Source: Herbiconiux sp. A18JL235 (GTDB lineage Bacteria; Actinomycetota; Actinomycetes; Actinomycetales; Microbacteriaceae). Taken from it: a stretch of 64,000 nt of DNA. Positions within the stretch are counted from its first letter, which is position 1; each line of letters begins with the position of its first letter. The stretch spans positions 2,976,001 to 3,040,000 of the forward strand of contig NZ_CP162511.1 in NCBI RefSeq assembly GCF_040939305.1, given 5' to 3'. The position numbers and the translations under genes were made by a program. Below the pieces are notes generated by a model. That model made no database searches, was not told where the DNA came from, and was given only the letters and a program-made list of their open reading frames with translations. This document shows, one piece after another, positions 45,800 through 53,588 of the stretch.

Positions 45800-46336
45800 T
45801 CATTCTTCGGATGCGGATGCGGGTCGGCGCTCCAAACAGACGAGGCGGGGTCGATCGTCCCACGACGGGACCTCGACGAAACCTCGCGAGCGGTAGAGCT
45901 GCACGGCGGCCTCGCGCCAGTCCCAGACAGTCAGGCGGGTCGGCAGCGCGTGCCCGTCGAGTGCCGCGTCGAGGAGCGCCGAGCCGACCCGCCGGCCTCG
46001 CGCCGCAGGGTCGACCCAGACGCGCTTGATCTCCCGCGCATCCGGGCTCGGCTGCACGACCGCTACACCCACCGGCTCGCCCGCCAGCTCCGCCAGCAGC
46101 ACGATCGCGTCGGCGTACGCCCGCCGCGGGTCGTCAACCTCACTGCGGTACCGCTCGGGCAGGTCGCGACCGTCGACGGATGCGGATGCGGACGCAGACG
46201 CAGACGCCCCCAGGCGCTCCGCCTTCTCCGCCTCCGTCTGAACGAGGTACGCCTCGACGAGGTGACTCACCGCCCTCGCGTCATCGCCCTCGACATCCGC
46301 CTCACGCACCGTCACCGAGTCCACGTCGCTCTGCAT
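45800..46336 (-). CDS. GNAT-family N-acetyltransferase
   Basis: 178 residues: EADVEGDDARAVSHLVEAYL, VAVVQPSPDAREIKRVWVDP, then the CoA loop ARGRRVGSALLDAAL and YRSRGFVEVP. A run of alternating Ala-Ser residues (~50-58) comes from a hexanucleotide repeat gcggat/gcagac at about 46177-46211. Substrate unknown. ATG 46336 gives the family N-terminus. Confidence 0.87.
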   Translation of the reverse strand: MQSDVDSVTVREADVEGDDARAVSHLVEAYLVQTEAEKAERLGASASASASASVDGRDLPERYRSEVDDPRRAYADAIVLLAELAGEPVGVAVVQPSPDAREIKRVWVDPAARGRRVGSALLDAALDGHALPTRLTVWDWREAAVQLYRSRGFVEVPSWDDRPRLVCLERRPASASEE

Positions 46337-46401
46337 CCCTCGATTCTGACAGCGCACGAGGGCCCGATCCGAATTGCGCCCGCCGGGCCGCGCAGCCGCG
46401 C

Positions 46402-46821
46402 CTACGCCACCGCGCCCAGGATCGCCGACGTGCGCCCCGCCCCATCGCGCACCCGCTCGCACTCCTCCGGGCTCGAATGCTCGGTGATCTCGATCACCTC
46501 GTCAAGCCGCCGCCTGGCCACCTCGAGGTCGGCGATCACCCGCGTGATGCGGTCGCGCTCGCTGTGCAGGCTCTCGAGCATCTCGGGTGGGGCGTGCCCG
46601 GTGTCGACGCACGGCAGGATGAGCGCGATCGTGCGACTCGCGAGACCCGCCGAGAACAGGTGCTGGATGAGCCGCACCCGGTCGACGGCGACCTCGCCGT
46701 AAACCCGCTGGCCGCTCGGCGTGCGCTCGGAGTGCAGGATGCCCTGCTCCTCGTAGTACCGCAGTGCCCGCGTGCTCACGCCGGCCCGTTCGGCGAGCTC
46801 GCCGATCCTCATGTCGCTCAT
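46402..46821 (-). CDS. MerR-family transcriptional regulator
   Basis: 139 residues from ATG 46821 (46839 and 46812 also possible). The winged helix MRIGELAERAGVSTRALRYYEEQGIL is canonical, followed by the dimerisation helix and a C-terminal tail. No conserved metal cysteines cluster, so an organic or redox signal is more likely. It is divergent from an SDR gene with a MerR-type promoter between them. Confidence 0.92.
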   Translation of the reverse strand: MSDMRIGELAERAGVSTRALRYYEEQGILHSERTPSGQRVYGEVAVDRVRLIQHLFSAGLASRTIALILPCVDTGHAPPEMLESLHSERDRITRVIADLEVARRRLDEVIEITEHSSPEECERVRDGAGRTSAILGAVA

Positions 46822-46883
46822 CGCGCATCCGTTCTCCATGTCGCCGACGCCGTGTTCGCCGTGGGCGTGACGCCCGACTTGCC

Positions 46884-46915
46884 CTTGACGTCAACGTGAA
46901 GTCTTAGCGTAGTCG
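46884..46915 (+). promoter_or_regulatory. MerR-type promoter of the SDR gene
   Basis: TTGACG (46885-46890) and TAGTCG (46910-46915) are 19 bases apart, the over-long spacing that MerR proteins correct by twisting DNA. The partial dyad CTTGACGTCAACGTGAAG (46884-46901) lies in the -35/spacer region, where MerR dimers bind. Confidence 0.6.
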
Positions 46916-46961
46916 ACGGATGGCGCCCCCACCCGCGGTCGCCCCACGTGAAAGGAACACC

Positions 46962-47693
46962 ATGAACATCGCAGGATCCGTCGCCCTCGTCACCGGCGCC
47001 AACCGCGGCATCGGCCGCAGCTTCGTCGACGAGCTGCTCGAGCGCGGCGCGGCCAAGGTCTACGCGGCCGTGCGCCGCCCCGACGCCGTGCCATCGGGTG
47101 AGTTCGTCGACCCGCGCGTGGAGGTGCTGCGCCTCGACCTGCTCGACGACGCCTCGGTGACGGATGCTGCGGCTCACGCCACCGACGTCACCCTCCTTGT
47201 GAACAACGCGGGCATCACCACCGCCGCGAACCTGCTCGGACCCGACGACCTCACCGGCGTGCGCCGCGAACTCGACACGCACTTCTGGGGAACGCTCGGG
47301 GTGATCCGCGCCTTCGCCCCCGTGCTGAGGGCGAACGGCGGCGGCGCAATCGTGAACGTGAACTCGGCCCTGTCGTGGTTCTCGACCAACGGCGCCAACG
47401 GCTATGCCGTCGCGAAGGCCGCCGAGTGGGCCATGACCAACGGCGTGCGCCTCGAGCTCGCCGCCCAGGGCACCCTCGTGCAGGCCCTGCACCTCGGCGC
47501 TGCCGACACCGACATGATGGCCCGCTACGACGGCCCGAAGATCGCCCCGCGCGCCGTGGCCGCAGCGTCTCTCGACGGCATCGAGTCGGCCGCGATCGAG
47601 GTGCTCGCCGACGACTGGTCGCGCCTCGTGAAGGCCTCCCTCGCGAACGACCCCTCCGCCTTCTACGCCGAGGCCCTCGCCCCCCGCGCCTGA
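46962..47693 (+). CDS. SDR-family oxidoreductase under MerR control
   Basis: 243 residues: TGANRGIG (~11-18), LLVNNAGI, NSALSWFS serine and YAVAKAA active site; DTDMMARYDG near the C-terminus is typical of the small MerR-linked SDRs. AAAGGA precedes the ATG at 46962 by five to six bases. Substrate unknown; probably a stress-inducible carbonyl reductase. Confidence 0.92.
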   Translation: MNIAGSVALVTGANRGIGRSFVDELLERGAAKVYAAVRRPDAVPSGEFVDPRVEVLRLDLLDDASVTDAAAHATDVTLLVNNAGITTAANLLGPDDLTGVRRELDTHFWGTLGVIRAFAPVLRANGGGAIVNVNSALSWFSTNGANGYAVAKAAEWAMTNGVRLELAAQGTLVQALHLGAADTDMMARYDGPKIAPRAVAAASLDGIESAAIEVLADDWSRLVKASLANDPSAFYAEALAPRA

Positions 47694-47716
47694 CCCGGCG
47701 CGACCGCACGCCGCCG

Positions 47717-47743
47717 GCCGGCCGCCCACCTGGTGCGGCCGGC
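47717..47743 (+). terminator. Hairpin terminator after the SDR gene
   Basis: GCCGGCCGC and GCGGCCGGC pair perfectly around the 9-base loop ccacctggt, 24 bases past the SDR stop and before the convergent RelE-like gene. No T-tract. Confidence 0.6.
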
Positions 47744-47800
47744 CCGCGGTCCCTTGTGAGTCCGCATCCTTCCGCCCACCCCGGGGGCTTCGATGTGCGA

Positions 47801-48064
47801 TCAGTAGACGCTTGACCTATGCCCGAGCCGCACGGCGACGACCACGAGCGTTTCGTCTCGCACTTCGACCAGGAGGCGGAAGTCGCCGATGCGGTAGCGC
47901 CAGAAGTGCGACAGATTGCCGCTCAGCCGCTTGCCTCGCGCACGAGGGTCGTCGAGTTCGGCAAGCCCGTCCAGGTACGTCAGGATGCGAGCAGCGACTA
48001 CCCGATCGAGTTTGCGGACAGCCTTGTCGAACTCGGGGCTCGTCTCAACCGTCCAGCGGGTCAA
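47801..48064 (-). CDS. RelE/ParE-family toxin
   Basis: 87 residues: TVETSPEFDKAVRKLDRVVAARI, then LSGNLSHFWRYRIGDFRLLVEV and VRLGHRSSVY. The Arg-rich strand and the C-terminal Tyr-type ending match RelE ribosome-dependent mRNA interferases. Start ATG overlaps the antitoxin stop (ATGA). Confidence 0.93.
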   Translation of the reverse strand: MTRWTVETSPEFDKAVRKLDRVVAARILTYLDGLAELDDPRARGKRLSGNLSHFWRYRIGDFRLLVEVRDETLVVVAVRLGHRSSVY

Positions 48065-48282
48065 AGTCCCAACTCGCGGCGAAGCTCGCCGAGCGGACGG
48101 GTGGTCTGCTCAGACCCGACCCACTCCGCTGCTGACTCTTCTGCCCACGCGGCATCGTCGACCTCGTCCAGGTGGCTCACGATCGCCTCATGCACGAACT
48201 CCGCGGCTGGTTGGCCGGTGCGCGCGGTCACCGCAGCGATGCGTTGCTGCTCGTCGTCGCTCAGTTCGATCGAAAGTGACAC
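48061..48282 (-). CDS. RHH-type antitoxin partner of the RelE-like toxin
   Basis: 73 residues from GTG 48282, with GGGAG five bases upstream: SLSIELSDDEQQRIAAVTARTG then EFVHEAIVSHLDEVDDAAWAEE, a ribbon-helix-helix opening and an acidic toxin-binding tail. The longer frame (to 48405) covers the promoter; a -10 TATTCT is at 48318-48323 on this strand. Coupled to the toxin by ATGA overlap. Confidence 0.87.
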   Translation of the reverse strand: MSLSIELSDDEQQRIAAVTARTGQPAAEFVHEAIVSHLDEVDDAAWAEESAAEWVGSEQTTRPLGELRRELGL

Positions 48283-48482
48283 ATCATCTCCCTCACGCAG
48301 TCGCAGATGGTGTACCGAGAATATCTGCTCGGCAGCCCGCCCGGCAGTGGTGTTGGGCGTGAGCGCTGGGGATGGCATGGCTCCTACTTCCGCGGTCGTT
48401 GACACAGCATCGGCGTAGGGATGGCAGTCACACTACGCGGTCGATCGCCCACATCGGATTTCTCCACAGGTCAGCATGCACC

Positions 48483-48842
48483 TCACAACCACACCGTCGC
48501 CAACCACACCGCCACCCCCGCGACGATGAGAAGCACCGCGTTCATCCACACCGCTTCGCCCCGCCGGAGGTGCACAACCCCCGCCCCCACCTGCACGAGC
48601 ACGAGCCCGACCGCCGCCGCGAACGCGAGCCACGGGGCGATGCCGACGAGCTGCGGCACGATGAGCCCGACCGCGCCGAGCACCTCGAGCACGCCGATGG
48701 CCCGCACGGCAGCGAGCGGCAGGTCGTCGACCCATCCCATCATCGGCCTGAGCGCATCCTTCGACCGGATGCTCTTCAGAGCGCCCGAGTAGACGTAGAA
48801 CACGGCGAGCAGCCCGGCGACGATCCAGTAGGCGATGAGCAT
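48483..48842 (-). CDS. DoxX-family membrane protein
   Basis: 119 residues, four membrane helices; FYVYSGALKSIRSKDALRPMMGW and AAVRAIGVLEVLGAVGLI are DoxX signatures. The function is poorly defined (redox/quinone-linked). GGAAGAGG precedes the ATG. It is divergent from an HxlR regulator, a frequent pairing. Confidence 0.9.
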   Translation of the reverse strand: MLIAYWIVAGLLAVFYVYSGALKSIRSKDALRPMMGWVDDLPLAAVRAIGVLEVLGAVGLIVPQLVGIAPWLAFAAAVGLVLVQVGAGVVHLRRGEAVWMNAVLLIVAGVAVWLATVWL

Positions 48843-48860
48843 GGCGAACCTCTTCCTTGG

Positions 48861-48927
48861 TTACGATGAGTAAGCATTGCCAGCATGGGCGCTCGGAAGA
48901 GGCCTTACAAAAGGCACACGCGTGTAA
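48861..48927. promoter_or_regulatory. Candidate HxlR operators (TTAC/GTAA dyads)
   Basis: TTAC-N5-GTAA at 48861-48873 and TTAC-N15-GTAA at 48905-48927 lie between the divergent DoxX and HxlR genes. HxlR/YodB regulators bind dyads of this type. Confidence 0.45.
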
Positions 48928-48941
48928 CGAAGGGCGAGCGG

Positions 48942-49316
48942 ATGTCGGACTACGAGAAGGTCTGCCTCATCCGCGGCGACCAGGGCCGCGCCATCCGCAC
49001 GCTGCTCGACCGCATCGCCGACAAGTGGACCCTGCTCGTCATCGCCACCCTCCACGAAACCCGCCTGCGCTTCACCGACCTCCAGCGCAGCGTGCCGGGC
49101 ATCTCCCAACGGATGCTCTCCCGCACCCTCGGACACCTCGCCGAAGACGGCCTCGTCACCCGCACCTCCTACCCCGAGGTTCCTCCCCGCGTCGAATACG
49201 AGCTCACCCCGAAGGCGCACACCCTCCTGCCCCACGCGATCGCCCTCGCCGATTGGGCGGTGAAGAACATCGAGCCCGCCTCCCCCGGCGACGACTCCAC
49301 CTCCCAGCGGCCGTAG
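48942..49316 (+). CDS. HxlR-family transcriptional regulator
   Basis: 124 residues. LLDRIADKWTLLVIATL, RFTDLQRSVPGISQRMLSRTL and RTSYPEVPPRVEYELT are the classic HxlR winged helix. Cys7 (YEKVCLIRG) is at the place used by redox-sensing members. The chosen ATG has GAAGGG about ten bases upstream. Probably represses the divergent doxX-like gene. Confidence 0.92.
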   Translation: MSDYEKVCLIRGDQGRAIRTLLDRIADKWTLLVIATLHETRLRFTDLQRSVPGISQRMLSRTLGHLAEDGLVTRTSYPEVPPRVEYELTPKAHTLLPHAIALADWAVKNIEPASPGDDSTSQRP

Positions 49317-49329
49317 CGGCCGCCCGCGC

Positions 49330-50124
49330 TCACCGCCCCGCCGACAGAAACCCCTCGAGAACCGCGTACGTCTCAGCCGGCGCCTCGAGATGCGGAAGGT
49401 GCCCCGCGCCTTCGATCTGGGCGAACCGCGCATCCGGAATCGCCGCCGCGAGCGCACGCCCGTAGGCGGGAGTCGCGATCCGGTCGCTCGCACCCCACGC
49501 CACGAGGGTGGGCGCGGTGACGGCCGCGAGGCGTGCGAGCAACGTGGGGTCACTCATCGCCGACCCCGCGATCGCCGCCAGCGACCTGGCATTCCCGGCC
49601 TGCACGGCCCGCTCGGCGTCGGAGAGCCCCGCCGGATCGACGAAGCCGCGCTCGGCGTCGTGCCACGCGCGCTTGGCGAGCTGCCGCGGGCTCAGCGAGA
49701 AGAAGTCGGCGATCGGCTCCCCCGCCACCTCCACTCCCACAGAGTCGATGACGACGACGCGGTCGACGAGCCCCTCGAATCGCGGGTCGATGGCGGCCCG
49801 CACGGCCATCTCGAGTGCGATCCATCCGCCGATCGACGACCCCACCAGCGCCACCCCGCCCCGCGCGCGCACCTGCGCATCGTCGGCCGCGAGCAGCTCA
49901 AGGTAGTCGTCAGCGAGCTGCGCGACCGAGGTCAGATCGGCGGGCCGCTCAGTGCAATCCCACCCCGGATGCGTCGGCGCGAACACGTGCCGCGTCGCGC
50001 CGAGCCGCGCCACGAGGGGCGCGACGGTGCGCGGCCCGCCACCGCCGTGGAGCACGAGCGCCGCGGGCAGCGACGGGTCGCCTGCCTCGGTGACGGATGC
50101 GTGGGAGGCAAATTGTCCAATCAT
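49330..50124 (-). CDS. Alpha/beta-fold hydrolase
   Basis: 264 residues. Oxyanion motif LVLHGGGG (~23-30), nucleophile Ser97 in VGSSIGGW, Asp in WGASDRIATP and His in EGAGHLPHLEAP. Probably an esterase or C-C hydrolase. ATG 50124 has GGAG five to six bases before it; GTG 50130 would not. Divergent from a MarR regulator that likely represses it. Confidence 0.9.
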   Translation of the reverse strand: MIGQFASHASVTEAGDPSLPAALVLHGGGGPRTVAPLVARLGATRHVFAPTHPGWDCTERPADLTSVAQLADDYLELLAADDAQVRARGGVALVGSSIGGWIALEMAVRAAIDPRFEGLVDRVVVIDSVGVEVAGEPIADFFSLSPRQLAKRAWHDAERGFVDPAGLSDAERAVQAGNARSLAAIAGSAMSDPTLLARLAAVTAPTLVAWGASDRIATPAYGRALAAAIPDARFAQIEGAGHLPHLEAPAETYAVLEGFLSAGR

Positions 50125-50137
50125 GATCACTCCAAAT

Positions 50138-50168
50138 CAACATACTTATATAAAGTTGCTGATACAGT
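50138..50168. promoter_or_regulatory. MarR-type operator and leaderless promoter of marR
   Basis: CAAC...GTTG (50138-50158) is an imperfect dyad in an A/T-rich gap between the divergent hydrolase and marR genes. TACAGT at 50163-50168 is six bases from the marR ATG, so that mRNA is probably leaderless. Confidence 0.5.
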
Positions 50169-50174
50169 AGCACC

Positions 50175-50627
50175 ATGGCAACCGATCTGGAACTGCTCGG
50201 GCAGGCGTTGAAGCGAGCGCAGTACCGCAACCACCGCACGATGGACGCCGCGCTCCGCACCGCCGGCGTCAGCCTCGTGCAATGGGACGCCCTGCGCGCC
50301 ATCGACAACCTCCCCGGCGCATCCGGTCACGACCTCGCCGTGGCGACGTTCCAGACCGACCAGTCGTTCGGCACCCTGGCGACCCGCCTGATCGCCCGCG
50401 GCTGGGTCGAGCGCACCGCCGGCCGCGGCCGCCGCCTCGAGTACACGCTCACCCCCGTCGGCGCCGACGCCCTCGCCGCCGGGCACCGGGTGGTGTCGGC
50501 AGAACTCCCCACCCTCTTCGCTCCCCTCGACGAGGCGCAGCGCGCGGCTCTCTTCGAGGCGCTGTCGCTCCTGACGGCAGAGGCGGGCACGGAGCCGAAG
50601 GCGGAAGCGAACGCGTCGGTGAAGTAG
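50175..50627 (+). CDS. MarR-family transcriptional regulator
   Basis: 150 residues. VSLVQWDALRAIDNLPGASGHDLA (in part), then TDQSFGTLATRLIARGWVERTAGRGRR is the winged helix. Such regulators respond to phenolic ligands and usually repress the adjacent gene, here the alpha/beta hydrolase. Confidence 0.9.
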   Translation: MATDLELLGQALKRAQYRNHRTMDAALRTAGVSLVQWDALRAIDNLPGASGHDLAVATFQTDQSFGTLATRLIARGWVERTAGRGRRLEYTLTPVGADALAAGHRVVSAELPTLFAPLDEAQRAALFEALSLLTAEAGTEPKAEANASVK

Positions 50628-50702
50628 AAGCGCCGGATACGATCGGAGAGAGCGACGACGACCAAGCCACGACGTCGGCACCGCAGCGTGGAGGAGGCCA
50701 GG

Positions 50703-51152
50703 ATGTTCGGCTCCCGCAAGAGGCAGAGCCTCACCGACATGATGGCGCAGCTCAGGCCCGATCTGAGCCGCGAATCACTCGGCGTCGGCCCCGACTTCCC
50801 GGGTGTCGCCCCGAACCCGATCTTGAGCGGCGCCGCCCGCCGTCGCAACGCGGAGCTGCGCACGGGCGTGCTCGCGCTCGGCGTTCTGGTCGACTGGCGG
50901 GAGGTCAGCAGCGACGGCAGCCCGCGTGTGGTGCTCATGCTCGACGTGGAGACCGCCGAGGGCGTCACGTTCCGTGGCATTGCAGACCAGAGCCTCACGA
51001 TCACGGCGCTCACCCGGCTCGCTCCGGGCCAGATCTTCCCGGTGCGCTACCGGCCCTCCGTCATGGATCACTACGTCGCTCTCGCCCCCGACGCCGACCC
51101 CGCCGACGTGCAACGCCTCACCGACGCCATCGCGAGGCGCAAGCAGGCCTGA
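50703..51152 (+). CDS. Conserved hypothetical protein
   Basis: 149 residues, cytoplasmic. After a basic N-terminus (MFGSRKRQSLTDMM) there is a beta-rich core: LRTGVLALGVLVDWREVS, VVLMLDVETAEGVTFRGIAD and FPVRYRPSVMDHYVALAPD, resembling small actinobacterial proteins that precede membrane or secreted genes. The function is not recognised. GGAGGAGG seven bases before the ATG is a strong ribosome site. Confidence 0.75.
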   Translation: MFGSRKRQSLTDMMAQLRPDLSRESLGVGPDFPGVAPNPILSGAARRRNAELRTGVLALGVLVDWREVSSDGSPRVVLMLDVETAEGVTFRGIADQSLTITALTRLAPGQIFPVRYRPSVMDHYVALAPDADPADVQRLTDAIARRKQA

Positions 51153-51252
51153 TCGACTCCATTCGGCCCTGTACGGGCGACCGGCCCGGGTCTACACTCT
51201 CGGGCATCGCGTCACTCCCCATCCGTGCACCGCCGACATCCCGGAGTCTCCC

Positions 51253-52710
51253 TTGTCCGCAAAGAACCCCACCGCCGATCTCGACGCACCCGAACTGGAG
51301 CGGCGGTTCCCGCGGCGCCTCCTCTTCGCCGGGGCCGCCACTGCAGCCGCCGGCGTCGCTGTCGCCGCCACCTCGGGAGCCGCCGAACCGGCGGCCGCAG
51401 CCGCGGCCAACACCCCCTGGATGCTCGGCGGCAACTCGGGTGTCACGACGAGCAACTTCCTGGGTCCGACCACCTCGGGCATCCCGCTCATCTTCAAGAC
51501 GAAGTCGAACACCTCCTCAGCCTTGTCGGAGAAGATGCGACTCACCGCGCAGGGTCGGCTCGGACTCGGAGTCACCGACCCGGCCGCCCGGGTCGACGCG
51601 GTCAGCAGCAGCATCGGCGTGAAGGGCACCAGCACCTCGACGGGAACCGACGGCCGTGGTGTGCAGGGCTCCGCTCCCGAGGGCTACGGTGTCGAGGGGC
51701 GGTCGACCAACTACATCGGCGTGTACGGCAAGGGTGGCTACACAGGATGCTACGCCGAGGGCGGCAGTATGGGCGTGACAGGCATCGGCACCGGCACCGG
51801 CAGCTACGGCGGGTACTTCTCTGGCAGAAGCTACGGGGCGATCTTGTTCGGCGACAACTACGGCATCTACGCGAGCGGCAACGTCGGCGCCTTCGCTCTC
51901 GGGTCGACGACGGGAGTCTACGGTCAGACGAGCAACCAGAACGGCGCGTCGGTCTTGGGCGACGGCGGCCAGTACGGGGCACAGGGCATCAACGGCCGCA
52001 CGGCCGGCGTGCGCGGCGACTCCGGGTACGTCGGGGTCTGGGGCGAGGCGCCCACCTACGGCGTCTACGGCAAGTCGACCGCTACCAGCGGTCAGGTCTA
52101 CGGTCTCTTCGGCGAGACGGCGAGCCCCGCGGGCTACGCCATCTGGGCTCAGGGCCGGATGCACGTGAACGGCACCCTCTCGAAGAGCGCTGGTTCGTTC
52201 AAGATCGACCACCCGCTCGACCCCCAGAACAAGTGGCTGTCGCACTCCTTCGTGGAGTCGCCCGACATGATGAACATCTACAACGGCAACGTCACGACCG
52301 ACGCGAAGGGCCTCGCCACGGTCACCCTGCCCGCCTACTTCGAGGCCCTGAACCGCGATTTCCGCTACCAGCTCACCGTCATCGGCACGTTCGCCCAAGC
52401 GATCGTCTCCCGCAAGGTGGCGAAGGGCAGCTTCGACATCGCCACCGACAAGCCGGGCATCGAGGTGTCGTGGCAGATCACCGGTATCCGCCAAGACACC
52501 TACGCCACCGAGCATCCGATCGTCGTCGAGGAGCAGAAGACCGACGCCGAGCGCGGCGCCTCCTCCAACGCCCGCAGCGCCACCCCGGGAGCACCGTCGT
52601 TCGCCCCCGTCGCCGACGGCACCCCCGCGGTCCCGGAAGCCCCCGCCGCTCCCACGCCTCCCAAGCTCCGCCCCCAGTCCAAGTCGACCGCCCCATCCAC
52701 GGCCCCCTGA
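51253..52710 (+). CDS. Tat-exported protein with phage tail-fibre-like GVYG repeats
   Basis: 485 residues from TTG 51253 (GGAG six bases upstream; TACACT about 60 bases upstream). Twin-arginine Arg21-Arg22 precedes a hydrophobic Ala-rich signal ending near 50. Residues ~120-310 are short Gly-rich repeats of the GVYG/GVRG type, which build trimeric beta-helical fibres. A conserved C-terminal domain (FKIDHPLDPQNKWLSHSF ... YQLTVIGTFAQAIVSRKV) is shared with tail-fibre-like proteins in many bacteria, followed by a disordered Pro/Ala tail. Possibly a surface fibre. Exact role unknown. Confidence 0.75.
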   Translation: MSAKNPTADLDAPELERRFPRRLLFAGAATAAAGVAVAATSGAAEPAAAAAANTPWMLGGNSGVTTSNFLGPTTSGIPLIFKTKSNTSSALSEKMRLTAQGRLGLGVTDPAARVDAVSSSIGVKGTSTSTGTDGRGVQGSAPEGYGVEGRSTNYIGVYGKGGYTGCYAEGGSMGVTGIGTGTGSYGGYFSGRSYGAILFGDNYGIYASGNVGAFALGSTTGVYGQTSNQNGASVLGDGGQYGAQGINGRTAGVRGDSGYVGVWGEAPTYGVYGKSTATSGQVYGLFGETASPAGYAIWAQGRMHVNGTLSKSAGSFKIDHPLDPQNKWLSHSFVESPDMMNIYNGNVTTDAKGLATVTLPAYFEALNRDFRYQLTVIGTFAQAIVSRKVAKGSFDIATDKPGIEVSWQITGIRQDTYATEHPIVVEEQKTDAERGASSNARSATPGAPSFAPVADGTPAVPEAPAAPTPPKLRPQSKSTAPSTAP

Positions 52711-52761
52711 GTCGCTGCTGCCTCTTGCGGACATGGCCGCTTCAGGGCGTGCCCTCTTCAC

Positions 52762-52767
52762 TACTCT
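52762..52767 (+). promoter_or_regulatory. -10 box of a probable leaderless promoter
   Basis: TACTCT, six bases, then ATG 52774. No ribosome site between. Confidence 0.5.
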
Positions 52768-52773
52768 GCCGAT

Positions 52774-53286
52774 ATGAGCGAGGACGCCCCCCACACCCTC
52801 AGCCGCCGAACCGTGGTCGGAGCCGTCTGGGCCGCGCCCGTCGTGCTCGCGGCGGCCGCTGCTCCTGCGGCCGCCGCGAGTCAAGACACCCGTCGGCTCG
52901 ATCTCTACGTCTCGCCCCCGGAACGGTTCGGGCCTCCGGGAGAGCAGTTCGCGGTGTTCACCCAGTACATCATCCGGGTGACGAACGACAGCGCTACAGA
53001 GATCCCCGCCGGCGGCCTCACCGCAACCGTGCTCCTCGCGCCGGACTTCTTCTTCGCGGGTCACGACGGTGTATCCACTTGGACGGCCGGGCCCCCAGAC
53101 AGCTCCGGCGCCACGAGCACCCTCGTCTACACCGCCACCGTGACGGCGGGCGAGATCGCGGGCCCGCTGGAGATCCTCCTCGGCAAGGCGAGAATCGGCC
53201 AGACTCCGCCACCCGTCGCCACCATCACGCTCAGCGCCACAGGGTTCCCCTCAGCCTCAGCAGGCCTGCCCGTCGTCTACGGATGA
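52774..53286 (+). CDS. Tat-exported hypothetical protein
   Basis: 170 residues. SRRTVVGAVWAAPVVLAAAAAP with Arg11-Arg12 is a clear twin-arginine signal. The mature part is a beta-sandwich-like domain (YIIRVTNDSATEIPAGGLTA ... VTAGEIAGPLEILLG), reminiscent of bacterial DUF11/Ig-like repeats. No enzyme motif. It follows the fibre-like protein and may be a surface partner. Confidence 0.75.
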   Translation: MSEDAPHTLSRRTVVGAVWAAPVVLAAAAAPAAAASQDTRRLDLYVSPPERFGPPGEQFAVFTQYIIRVTNDSATEIPAGGLTATVLLAPDFFFAGHDGVSTWTAGPPDSSGATSTLVYTATVTAGEIAGPLEILLGKARIGQTPPPVATITLSATGFPSASAGLPVVYG

Positions 53287-53588
53287 GGATGCGGCCAGCG
53301 CGGCGTTAAGAAAGTTATGGCTGCGATCAACCGCGTCGACCGGCGCAGCCAAGCGTTCGATCGCCGACCGGCAACGGATTCTGGAACACCGCCCACATCG
53401 ACGCCGAGTACGACCTCATGCTCGCCGTCGCGTTCGACGAGATCGACTCCATCGACGAGATCGCAGCCTGGCTGAGTGCGCGCTTCAGAGCACCGGACCG
53501 TGAGCGACCGAAGCTACACTCGACACACGCAGTGACGAGTGCCCGTGCGCTGCGAGTTCGATCGCCGAGAAGCGCCGGGAGCAGCTCG
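53287..53588 (+). other. 302-base gap with a possible gene remnant
   Basis: In the frame of the helicase gene, before its start, translation gives GNGFWNTAHIDAEYDLMLAV and FDEIDSIDEIAAWLSARF (about 53370-53490), which reads like real protein sequence but has no upstream start or ribosome site. It may be the worn 3' end of a lost gene. No promoter of quality was seen; GGGAG before 53589 is the helicase ribosome site. Confidence 0.4.
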
